64,000 bases of DNA from Thalassotalea psychrophila (GTDB lineage Bacteria > Pseudomonadota > Gammaproteobacteria > Enterobacterales > Alteromonadaceae), in contig NZ_CP134145.1 in NCBI RefSeq assembly GCF_031583595.1, positions 4,278,001-4,342,000 of the forward strand, read 5' to 3'. The position numbers and the translations under genes were made by a program. The notes beneath the pieces were generated by a model. That model saw only the letters and a list, made by a program, of their open reading frames with translations, did not search any database and was not told where the DNA came from. This document shows, one piece after another, positions 53,432-61,512 of this stretch (within the stretch, counting starts at the first letter, position 1; every line of letters starts with the position of its first letter).

Positions 53432-54988
53432 TTATTTACTCGCCTTAATTATTTCATTTGCTGCGTTGTGGCCAGGACCACCAATTAGGCCACCACCAGG
53501 ATGACTACCTGCTCCACAAAGGTAGAGTCCAGGAATAGGGGTACTGTATTGTGCTGCTTCGTAAGTTGGTCGCATCATCAACATTTGTGATATTGATAAT
53601 TCAGTGTGATGCCAATGGCCACCGGTAACATTAAATTGCTGTTCTAAATCTAATGGTGTGAGTATTTCGCCATCGATAATTTTTTCTCGAATATCGGGTG
53701 CATATTCAGCGATAGTATCGATAACACGTTCATATAGATCAGCCTTAGCTTGCTCAGTCCAACCATTCTTATGTTTATACGGTACATACATAACATGGGC
53801 AGAAAGTACGTGTTGGCCGCTTGGTGCAAGCTCTGGATTATGCAAACTTGGGATGACTATTTCCATTACTGGTTTTTGTGAAGGCTCGCCATATTTTGCA
53901 TCGTCAAAAGCGAATTCAATGCTGTCTAGTTCATCGGCAATAATCATTCGACCATCAGGTTTCGTTAAACCGGTAAAGTTGGGTAAATCAGACAAGGCCA
54001 GGTGCAATTTAGCGACATAGCCATCACAGCGTAAACGATTAATTCTGCTAGTAAAATCAATTTCAAGGTGTTGCGGACCAACGAGATCTAAAAATGTTCG
54101 TTTAGGGTCAACAGCCGAAACAACTCTATCAGCGCTAATTATTTCGCCAGATTGTAATTCTACGCCATTAGCTTTTAGACCCGTTTCATCGGCTTGAATT
54201 AATATTTGTTTTACTTTTGAGTTGGTTTGTACTTCAACGCCAGCTTTAGTTGCTGCTTTGTGCAGTGAGTTTATTAGGCTTGCGATACCGCCACTAGGCA
54301 GTGAATGAGCACCATCATGTAGGCCGCTCATGCGATATAGTAACGCTAAAATAGTAGCATTGGGCGAGCGAGGTGCCATTTTTGAACCAATTAATCCGTC
54401 CCAACTTAGCAATGCCTTAAGCTGATCAGAGTCAAAATTTTCATCCATCAGGTCACGCGCAGGTAATGTTGCCACCCGCATAAATTCGGCCATATCCTGT
54501 TTGCCAAGCATACGCATTTTTATACCAAGGTGAGCAAAGGTTAAATTATCCTTGATACTTGGGCTGCCTATACGTGGCATAGTTTTAAGCCAGAACGGTT
54601 TCAACAAATTAGCAAATCGTTTTAACAATTGCTGATATTGTTGATAGTTTTGTTGATCTTCTGACCCTACTCCGGTTATTTCACCCGATGAGGTTAACGT
54701 GACATGATTACCTTCTTTATTTAGCGAAATGTTCGTCATAGGCGCTGCGGCTACGTCAAAACCGTGTGCAGATAAATTAAGCTCTTTCGCCACCTTAGTT
54801 GAAAAATGGCTGATGGTTTGAGCAACAGAGGCGTTAAACCCAGGGGAAAACTCACGAGTTGCAGCCAAGCCGCCAAGCTGCTCTGCGGCTTCAAGTATTA
54901 ACACCTTTTGCCCGTTCTTACCCAGGTAAGAACCACAGACTAAGCCATTGTGGCCTGCACCTATTATTATCGTATCGAAGTGATTCAA
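53432..54988 (-). CDS. PYROXD2-like FAD oxidoreductase (copy 4)
   Basis: The 518-residue protein has TIIIGAGHNGLVCGSYLG near 6-23, GGLAATREFSPGFNASVAQT near 40 and LYLCGAGSHPGGGLIGGPGHNAANE near the C-terminus. It is the most divergent of the four copies. It precedes copy 3 by one base and follows the membrane protein gene at 55054 by 65 bp. Four enzymes of one family in 22 kb is unusual. Confidence 0.85.
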   Translation of the reverse strand: MNHFDTIIIGAGHNGLVCGSYLGKNGQKVLILEAAEQLGGLAATREFSPGFNASVAQTISHFSTKVAKELNLSAHGFDVAAAPMTNISLNKEGNHVTLTSSGEITGVGSEDQQNYQQYQQLLKRFANLLKPFWLKTMPRIGSPSIKDNLTFAHLGIKMRMLGKQDMAEFMRVATLPARDLMDENFDSDQLKALLSWDGLIGSKMAPRSPNATILALLYRMSGLHDGAHSLPSGGIASLINSLHKAATKAGVEVQTNSKVKQILIQADETGLKANGVELQSGEIISADRVVSAVDPKRTFLDLVGPQHLEIDFTSRINRLRCDGYVAKLHLALSDLPNFTGLTKPDGRMIIADELDSIEFAFDDAKYGEPSQKPVMEIVIPSLHNPELAPSGQHVLSAHVMYVPYKHKNGWTEQAKADLYERVIDTIAEYAPDIREKIIDGEILTPLDLEQQFNVTGGHWHHTELSISQMLMMRPTYEAAQYSTPIPGLYLCGAGSHPGGGLIGGPGHNAANEIIKASK

Positions 54989-55053
54989 ATCATACTCACA
55001 TAGTTATTGTTAACGGTAAATTTTTTATTATTAAACTAAAGTCTCAGCAAAAA

Positions 55054-55929
55054 TTAGCCAGAAACAGTGTTTTGCTTTTCATTATTTTCAGCCTCAATGA
55101 TTTCATCACGCCATTGAGACATATTCATTTCTATTACAAAAAATCCGGAGATCCAAACAAACTCATCCCAGGCAAACATCCAGTGCTCAAGGTCTAACCA
55201 AAAAACGATAATGGCCCATAAAATCAAGTAAAACATAAGCTTGATAATTTTAAGTACTTTGAGTTTTGTACCGGTTGCTATTCCTCTGTCTTGAATACGT
55301 ACAGTTAATTCCATGGTTAACAATATAATTAACCAAGCAACAACCTCGATAACATCAGCCCAAGCCAAATTTATTTCGATATTTAGACCGGCACTGTCAG
55401 AGACAATAATATTCTCTGGAGCGTCGAGATAATAAAATTGGCTGGCAGTTGAAAGTATTTGGCAGTTAGTAGTATTTAGCTCGGTATAGACAAGGTTATA
55501 AGCATAGGAAACATCAGCAGCAACTAACTGACAAAGGTTGGTTGCATTGCTAATAACATCAACGTTACTTAAATCAATAAGGTAGTCGGTATATGCATAA
55601 AGAGTATGAGCTAGAGAAACATAACAAATGATCCTAACAGCATGCATTAATAACGCTTTAGCGCGAGGAAGTGGTTCATCTGATAATATGTAGGTTTCAA
55701 GTTCGAATAAAATTAATAGGCAAATCCAGGCACTTTCATCAATGGTAGTAGCGAAGGCTCCAGTCCAATCCAAAAATGAACCACCATTGCGCATGGTATG
55801 TGATGCTATAACCCAGTCATTCTTAAAATATATAGCAAAATTAATGAGCAGCAGGCCATAGACTATGACTTTAATCCATAATCGTACGTCTACTTTTGAA
55901 GAATTTGGTATAAAAGTTGATAAATTCAT
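55054..55929 (-). CDS. integral membrane protein of unknown function
   Basis: The 291-residue protein has about six membrane spans (about 19-37, 64-80, 92-113, 185-205, 228-248 and 253-270) and a periplasmic or cytosolic loop of about 65 residues (NVDVISNATNLCQLVAADVSYAY..). Acidic and Trp residues (FWLDLEHWMFAWDEFVW) cluster near the last spans. I recognise no family. It is the first gene of the leftward PYROXD2-GcvT-MOSC run, so it may serve that pathway, for example as a transporter or redox anchor. The candidate operator lies 239 bp upstream with a mobile repeat in between. Confidence 0.65.
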   Translation of the reverse strand: MNLSTFIPNSSKVDVRLWIKVIVYGLLLINFAIYFKNDWVIASHTMRNGGSFLDWTGAFATTIDESAWICLLILFELETYILSDEPLPRAKALLMHAVRIICYVSLAHTLYAYTDYLIDLSNVDVISNATNLCQLVAADVSYAYNLVYTELNTTNCQILSTASQFYYLDAPENIIVSDSAGLNIEINLAWADVIEVVAWLIILLTMELTVRIQDRGIATGTKLKVLKIIKLMFYLILWAIIVFWLDLEHWMFAWDEFVWISGFFVIEMNMSQWRDEIIEAENNEKQNTVSG

Positions 55930-55963
55930 TAATCAAACAGGTATAAAAACCGCTCATGTTGAG

Positions 55964-56123
55964 ATACCAATTTCATTAAATTATTGCTCACTTGTGCTGG
56001 TTAAAATACCTCAAAGCGTCGTTGCTCTCAATCCCAATAGCCAGCTATTGGTCAATCGATCGCCTTGCCTTGATTTATTTTTTCCTGCGCACAACAAGAT
56101 CACAAACTTAATGCAACTGGTAT
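55964..56123. repeat. ATACCA-ended palindromic element (MITE-like), 160 bp
   Basis: The left end ATACCAATTTCATTAAATT and the inverse of the right end ATACCAGTTGCATTAAGTT match, as do inner arms CACTTGTGCTGG and the inverse of CCTGCGCACAACAAG. The centre is CCAATAGCCAGCTATTGG. It lies between the candidate operator at 56169 and the membrane-protein start at 55929. The remainder of the 55930-56294 gap holds no gene. Confidence 0.8.
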
Positions 56124-56168
56124 AAATCTGTATCTTATGATTAAAACCAATAATCAGCAGATAAGACA

Positions 56169-56183
56169 TACCCCTTTGAGGTA
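56169..56183. promoter_or_regulatory. candidate operator dyad upstream of the membrane-protein/PYROXD2 operon
   Basis: TACCCCTTTGAGGTA follows the core 15-bp pattern (TACCCC-N3-GnGGTA). It is 239 bp from the start at 55929, but 79 bp if the 160-bp ATACCA element is removed, which fits the 55-115 bp spacing of the other sites. Confidence 0.5.
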
Positions 56184-56294
56184 GTTTCAACCCAGTAAAA
56201 AAGCTCCAATCAAAAGTAACCTATTGATAAATTGGTGTATTTTGAATTAATGAGAATTTTCGAGGTAATAAAAGAAGGCAATTTACCTATCGAT

Positions 56295-57158
56295 TTATTG
56301 GCTGGCTCGATGATGACAAGCTGGCGTATGATAGGCAATAAGCGGGTCACCACTGGTATAGTTTTCAATATTCATTAAAGAATTAATAAATAAATTAAAC
56401 AACTCTCCCTGAGTACCAAGATCGAGTTTGGCGTAGGCATTTTTACGATGAAGTTTTATTGTTTCTACCGAAATATTCAAGCGTTCAGCAATAGCCTTGC
56501 TTGAATAACCCTGCAGGATCATTTTAATCGTTTGGTTTTCTCGTTCGGTTAGAACACTGGTACCAAATGCGTCGAGTGCAGTTTCTAACTGTTCACGAAT
56601 ATCAAGATGATGCTCATGGCTATGCTCAATAGTTTGCCAATGATGCTTTATTAGCGCTTCGATTAATGGCGTTATTTCTTTCAGTTGTTGTAAGGCTTCA
56701 TTGCTAAAACAGCTGCCATCTTCAACTTTGCCAAGACCAACCATTACAAATTTATCACCCTCATCTGCCACTTTAATTAAATAAACACATTCATCGGTGA
56801 GACAAGAGTAATTATAATAACTTTTAAAATATTCACTTTCCTCAAATCCATCTGGAGCAACATCTTTAAGATGTAAAAACTGACTTTCCTTATCCTGCTT
56901 TGATGCTAAGTAGAATGGGTCAAGTAAAAAGGCACCTTTGAGATATTGATCGGCAACCGATTCTAGGCTTCCGCTTGGAACATCATTATATTCTATAATG
57001 GGCAATTTTTTACTGGGAAACAAAATTATCATGATGTTTTCAGCGGCTATGAGGCGCTTAAACATGTCGGCAAGCTTAACAGTAAATTCTTCGGTTCCGG
57101 CATAGGGAAATAAATCTGCAAGTTGTTGAGAAAACTCGGAAAGAAATGACGTACTCAT
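56295..57158 (-). CDS. LuxR/NarL-type transcriptional regulator
   Basis: The 287-residue protein ends in a GerE-type helix-turn-helix (about 203-262; LTERENQTIKMILQGYSSKAIAERLNISVETIKLHRKNAYAKL). The N-terminal about 190 residues have no receiver Asp pattern and no clear acyl-homoserine-lactone-binding signature, so they are probably a small-molecule or PAS/GAF-like sensor. It is divergent from the aldehyde dehydrogenase with a dyad between. GerE/NarL-type domains are known to bind TAC-Y-Y-M-T half-sites; the recurring TACCCC dyads of this cluster fit that. I infer it is the cluster regulator. Confidence 0.85.
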   Translation of the reverse strand: MSTSFLSEFSQQLADLFPYAGTEEFTVKLADMFKRLIAAENIMIILFPSKKLPIIEYNDVPSGSLESVADQYLKGAFLLDPFYLASKQDKESQFLHLKDVAPDGFEESEYFKSYYNYSCLTDECVYLIKVADEGDKFVMVGLGKVEDGSCFSNEALQQLKEITPLIEALIKHHWQTIEHSHEHHLDIREQLETALDAFGTSVLTERENQTIKMILQGYSSKAIAERLNISVETIKLHRKNAYAKLDLGTQGELFNLFINSLMNIENYTSGDPLIAYHTPACHHRASQ

Positions 57159-57231
57159 GATTTAACTACTTAATGAAAACACTAATAAAAATATACCACC
57201 ATTAACTCGCATTTAACAAGAGATAAAAGCA

Positions 57232-57247
57232 CTCCCCTATTGGGTTA
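57232..57247. promoter_or_regulatory. candidate operator between luxR-type and aldehyde dehydrogenase genes
   Basis: CTCCCCTATTGGGTTA is a weaker form of the dyad (CCCC-N4-GGG core). It lies 73 bp from the LuxR-type start and 98 bp from the aldehyde dehydrogenase ATG, as expected for autoregulation and divergent control. Confidence 0.4.
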
Positions 57248-57345
57248 TTTGAATTTATCTGATCAATGAGTAATATTATTAACAACAAATTTCTTTTCTT
57301 ATCAACTATATAAGTTATATAGCTATAAATTATCGAGGCTTGAAG

Positions 57346-58767
57346 ATGAAACAGTGTGATCAATTTTATATAAATGGCGAGTGGGTTAACCCTTTAGAGC
57401 CGCAAATGATGGATATTATTAATCCTGCCAATGAAACGGTAGTTGGACAGGTGGCATTAGGTAATCAAAATGATGTTGACCTTGCTGTTAAATCTGCCAA
57501 TCACGCCTTTGAAACTTGGTCACAAACCAGTCGGGAACAAAGGTTAGAATATCTTGATCGCATCATTGCTTTATACAAAGAAAGAATTAATGAAATGGCC
57601 GAAGCAATTACTACTGAAATGGGGGCGCCTAAAGGTATGGCTCTAGAAGAGCAATCTGCCATAGGTATTGTTCATTTTGAAACGACCAGAAAATCATTAG
57701 AAAGCTTTCAATTTGAAGAAACTAAAGGCATCACTCATGTTGCCAAAGAAGCTATTGGCGTTTGTGGTTTGATAACTCCGTGGAATTGGCCGATGAATCA
57801 AATCGCCTGTAAGGTTGCTCCAGCCATTGCTTGTGGTTGTACGGTAGTTTTAAAACCCAGTGAATTTGCACCATTGTCAGCGCAGATATTTGCTCAGATT
57901 GTGCATGACGCAGGGTTGCCAGCGGGTGTTTTCAATATGGTCTATGGCGATGGCCCTGTGGTAGGCACAGCTTTGTCATCTCACCCTGATATAGAAATGG
58001 TTTCTCTTACAGGGTCAACTCGTGCCGGAAAGTCCGTGTCTGAAATGGGCGCACAAACTATTAAAAGAGTGACATTAGAATTAGGTGGTAAATCGCCAAA
58101 TATTATTCTTGAAGATGCCGATATTGAGAGTTGCGTAACCAGTGGCGCAGAGGCTTGTTTTGACAACACCGGACAATCTTGTGACGCGCCAACTAGAATG
58201 TTGGTACCGGCCAAATACCATCAACGTGCAGTAGAGGTCGCTAAATCAGTCGCCGAAGCTACAGTGGTTGGCGATCCTAACTTGGACACTACAACCATAG
58301 GGCCACTTTCAAATAAGGCTCAGTTTGAAAAGGTGCAAAATTTAGTTGCCCAAGCAATTGAGCAAGGCAGCGAGCTAGTGATTGGCGGACCAGGTAGACC
58401 TGAAGGTTTAACTGCTGGTTATTATGTTAAACCAACAGTATTTGCCAATGTAACCAACGATATGCTTATTGCTCAACAAGAGGTGTTTGGACCTGTTTTA
58501 TCTATCATTCCATATAATAATGAAGATGAAGCGGTAGCGATAGCAAATGACACGCCATACGGATTGGCAGGTTACATTCAGGGTAACGATCTTGATAAAG
58601 TACGTAGTATTGCAAGACGAATTCGCGCCGGAACTATTTATCTTAACAATCCTGATTTTGATGCCTATGCACCTTTTGGTGGTTATAAGCAATCTGGTAA
58701 TGGTCGAGAATGGGCGCATTTTGCTTTTGATGACTTCCTTGAAATTAAAGGCATTGTCGGGTTTTAG
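57346..58767 (+). CDS. NAD(P)-dependent aldehyde dehydrogenase (copy 1)
   Basis: The ATG at 57346 (CGAGG 7 bp upstream) gives 473 residues. Family motifs are present: GLITPWNWPMNQIACKVAPAIACGCTVVLKPS near 137-168, VSLTGSTRAGKSV near 220, VTLELGGKSPN near 243 (general-base Glu) and NTGQSCDAPTRM near 280 (catalytic Cys). It is close to betaine-aldehyde/aminoaldehyde dehydrogenases in style, but the substrate cannot be proved. It is divergent from the LuxR-type gene and followed by a MATE exporter, 26 bp later. Confidence 0.92.
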   Translation: MKQCDQFYINGEWVNPLEPQMMDIINPANETVVGQVALGNQNDVDLAVKSANHAFETWSQTSREQRLEYLDRIIALYKERINEMAEAITTEMGAPKGMALEEQSAIGIVHFETTRKSLESFQFEETKGITHVAKEAIGVCGLITPWNWPMNQIACKVAPAIACGCTVVLKPSEFAPLSAQIFAQIVHDAGLPAGVFNMVYGDGPVVGTALSSHPDIEMVSLTGSTRAGKSVSEMGAQTIKRVTLELGGKSPNIILEDADIESCVTSGAEACFDNTGQSCDAPTRMLVPAKYHQRAVEVAKSVAEATVVGDPNLDTTTIGPLSNKAQFEKVQNLVAQAIEQGSELVIGGPGRPEGLTAGYYVKPTVFANVTNDMLIAQQEVFGPVLSIIPYNNEDEAVAIANDTPYGLAGYIQGNDLDKVRSIARRIRAGTIYLNNPDFDAYAPFGGYKQSGNGREWAHFAFDDFLEIKGIVGF

Positions 58768-58793
58768 CAAATAGAGCTCTGCCAAGGTAAAAA

Positions 58794-60143
58794 ATGCGTG
58801 ACAAAGTTTGGTATGTTGATTTTAAAAAAATCTTAAGCTTAGCCATACCGCTGATTATTTCTAATGTTGCTATGATAGGTATGGAAGTTATCGATACCAT
58901 CATGGCAGGGCAAGCTAGTGCTGAAGATTTGGCGGGCTTGGCCATTGGCGGCAATATATGGTTGGTGATTGAAATGGCTATGTATGGCATTATTTTAGCC
59001 GTTACGCCTCGCATCGCCAGGTTTTATGGGGCTGGCGCACACCATGAAATTACCACTGAAACTCAGCAAGCATTATTGCTGGCAGGTTTTATAGGCCTGG
59101 TTGCATTGTTAATAATGTTAGCCGCTATTCCGTTTATCCCCTACTTGGGTGCCAGTGCTGACGTTACTCATATTGCTCAGGGCTATGGTGAAATTATCGC
59201 GTACTCTTTACCTATTAGCGGTATTTGCTGGGTTATTTTTGGTTTGCTTGAAGGTCACGGCCTAATGCGCTTTATTGTGATTTCAAGTTTAATTGCTGCC
59301 CTGCTGAATCTAATTTTTGATTATATTTTTGTGTTTGGAAAATTTGGTTTCCCAGCCCTTGGTGGTGTTGGCTGTGCGTGGACAACCACCATAATTTATT
59401 GGTTATGGGGGCTTTCTGGCATTATCTATACTGCCAGACACAAAATTATCCGAACCTATAAAATATATTCAACTTGGCCACGAATAATATTTTCACGCTG
59501 GCGTGCTATTTTGGCCCTTGGCTTGCCTATTTGCTTTGCAATATTAGCTGAAGAAGGCTTTTTCAGTTTTTCAGCATTGTTAATTGCACCACTTGGTACC
59601 ACGCCTTTGGGCGCTCACCAAATTACCATTCAAATTGTATCTTTAGTGCTTATGTTTGGCCTAGGAATTGGACAAGCTACAGCAATTTATATTGCCAAAG
59701 GTATTGGCCGTTCAGACACTAAGTCGGTATTAAAATACATTAAAGCAGGTGTGCAATTAGTTGCGTCGTTTGGCATTGTTGTTGGCGGGTTGGTTTTTGT
59801 ATTTCGTGATCATTTGCCGTATCTATTTACCCAAGACATCAGTATTGCCACTATATCAACCGCGATAATGTTGTTTGCACCAATTTATCTACTGATTGAC
59901 GTTCTGCAAATATGGGCAGCACAGTCATTAAGAGGCTTCGAAGATACAAAAATTCCAATGGTTATCCAAGTTACCTCGTATTGGCTCATCGGTTTCCCGC
60001 TAGGTTACAGTTTAGGAGCAACTCAATTGTGGGGCACTAATTTCGGAGTTTATGGTTTTTGGGTGGGCATTTTCAGCGGTATTTCTATTGGTGGCTGTTT
60101 GTTATGCACTCGCCTATATAAAAGAACATCGGTGATTGGTTGA
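58794..60143 (+). CDS. MATE-family efflux transporter
   Basis: The 449-residue protein has twelve membrane spans in two MatE (PF01554) halves. It opens with FKKILSLAIPLIISNVAMIGMEVIDTIMAG, the typical first-span motif of NorM-like exporters, and SLRGFEDTKIPM near 380 is the second-half conserved motif. It exports cationic or amphipathic compounds against Na+ or H+. In this cluster it might remove a toxic amine or intermediate. It lies 26 bp after the aldehyde dehydrogenase gene. Confidence 0.92.
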   Translation: MRDKVWYVDFKKILSLAIPLIISNVAMIGMEVIDTIMAGQASAEDLAGLAIGGNIWLVIEMAMYGIILAVTPRIARFYGAGAHHEITTETQQALLLAGFIGLVALLIMLAAIPFIPYLGASADVTHIAQGYGEIIAYSLPISGICWVIFGLLEGHGLMRFIVISSLIAALLNLIFDYIFVFGKFGFPALGGVGCAWTTTIIYWLWGLSGIIYTARHKIIRTYKIYSTWPRIIFSRWRAILALGLPICFAILAEEGFFSFSALLIAPLGTTPLGAHQITIQIVSLVLMFGLGIGQATAIYIAKGIGRSDTKSVLKYIKAGVQLVASFGIVVGGLVFVFRDHLPYLFTQDISIATISTAIMLFAPIYLLIDVLQIWAAQSLRGFEDTKIPMVIQVTSYWLIGFPLGYSLGATQLWGTNFGVYGFWVGIFSGISIGGCLLCTRLYKRTSVIG

Positions 60144-60365
60144 GCACATTTGAGGATGAAAAGTTGGGCTCTAATAGAGTTAATTGTAGATCTTTATTTT
60201 ATGTCATCTACCGTTAAAGTGTTCAGTTGTGAGCATAATAAGAGTGGAGATATTCATCAGATAAAATATCTGCAATCATATCTCCCACCTAATTCCTATT
60301 GTGTGGTGTATAGATTTATCTGTACCGGTGCTTTTCAAACGAGTTGTCGCGTTCATCTATCCTGA

Positions 60366-60914
60366 CTAAAGGGATGGTACATATACTGGAGAATGATGTT
60401 CGTGAACCATTTTCCATTTACCTTTTGTTTTAACAAATAATAAAGTAATTAGGTTATTGACCGTAATTTCGCCATATTCTTTATGGTCCAATATAAAATC
60501 TGAGGTAAAAGTTAAATTAGCTACATTTCCATAGTAAACGGCAACTTTCAAAGTCCCCTCTATAGCGGCAAATTGTATAACTTCATTTATATCTTCACCA
60601 AATAACTGACGTTCATTAGCTTCATTACCCGCACTATCGAAAGACTGTCCTCCATTGAATTCAACAAACTTGTCTCCATAGGCATGAAATGAGATAAGTT
60701 GATCCATATATTCACCGTCATACCCACCTCCTGCTCCGTACCTTATACTTTCTGCAATGGCCCCAAAAACTTCTAAGACCTCTGCTTGAGCTTGTGGATA
60801 AGTTTGGTCAATTACAGAATTAGCTGCAACTAGGTTTGTAGATGAAAGACCGGCTAGCAAAAAGAGTATCTTAATTCCTACATATCCTTTTGACCAAAAC
60901 TTTAAATGTGACAT
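60366..60914 (-). CDS. exported SnoaL/NTF2-like protein
   Basis: The 182-residue protein has a hydrophobic N-terminal segment (VGIKILFLLAGLSSTNLVAAN, about 12-32), likely a signal peptide. A SnoaL/DUF4440-type cone follows (about 40-180; MDQLISFHAYGDKFVEFNGGQ, LTFTSDFILDHKEYGEITVNNLITLLFVKTKGKWKMVHEHHSPV). Its end, W-K-M-V-H-E-H-H-S, is typical of NTF2-like ketosteroid-isomerase-fold proteins. It stands alone. It has no visible catalytic dyad that I can assign. Confidence 0.8.
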   Translation of the reverse strand: MSHLKFWSKGYVGIKILFLLAGLSSTNLVAANSVIDQTYPQAQAEVLEVFGAIAESIRYGAGGGYDGEYMDQLISFHAYGDKFVEFNGGQSFDSAGNEANERQLFGEDINEVIQFAAIEGTLKVAVYYGNVANLTFTSDFILDHKEYGEITVNNLITLLFVKTKGKWKMVHEHHSPVYVPSL

Positions 60915-61494
60915 TGCAATTCTCCTGATAATAAATTGAAATATATATCCTATAAGGTCTAACTACCTAGTTGCCGGATATTTTGTGCGATGAGCACGTT
61001 TTACACTTAGGCAAGTAATTTATTTAGATGAATAGCAAATTTCATACCATTTAAAAAAGTCTAGTTTTTTCATGTTGATATAATAAAGCCGTGATCCTGC
61101 AGGCAAGAAAGTGTAAAATAACCAGACATAAATTGTGGTTATTGGTGACTGGATTTATTGAATGGTTTTAATTAGCACAAAATACTCGTTCAAGTCACCT
61201 CAAAACTGGAGAATAGCCTCAAAAGCACGATGGGATGACATTGTATTTTTTCTAATATCGTATAGCTGCAAGTGGCACTTTTTAGAAGGTCAGGATTCAC
61301 TATAAATGGCACAAACCAGACCCTTTGAGGTCTGGTTTTTCATTTCTGATACAGTCTCCAATGAGAAATTAGTTAACTAACAATCCTTAACACTAATAGA
61401 GCCAAAAATTGCCATAAAACCAACATTCAATAAATTCTAAGTACACACTATAGGGGTATATGGGGATCGAAAGTTATTTGTAATACTGCGTGCA
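60915..61494. other. non-coding region with decayed repeat and a terminator-like hairpin
   Basis: This 580-bp stretch holds a decayed relative of the 22.7-kb element (GGATGACATTGTATTTTTTCTAATAT at 61232-61257 and TAACACTAATAGAGCC at 61388-61403). It also holds a strong hairpin at 61315-61336 and a half-site of the operator family (GGGGTA at 61453-61458, 54 bp upstream of the aminotransferase). An isolated TATAAT lies at 61079-61084. I see no convincing open frame. Confidence 0.5.
61315..61340 (+). terminator. terminator-like hairpin without an adjacent gene
   Basis: ACCAGACC (61315-61322) pairs with GGTCTGGT (61329-61336) around a 6-base loop, followed by TTTT. No plus-strand gene ends nearby (the MATE gene stops 1.17 kb upstream), so it may end a short RNA or be part of a repeat. 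Confidence 0.55.
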
Positions 61495-61512
61495 GTGATA
61501 ACAATAATGTTG

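Noticed and set aside
55865..56125. Rightward 86-residue open frame over the membrane-protein start
   Set aside because: It overlaps a real start and ends inside the ATACCA element; the product matches no protein type.
60150..60365. 71-residue rightward open frame after the MATE gene
   Set aside because: It has no clear ribosome-binding site or family likeness, and the residues look random. It could be a decayed gene but cannot be supported.
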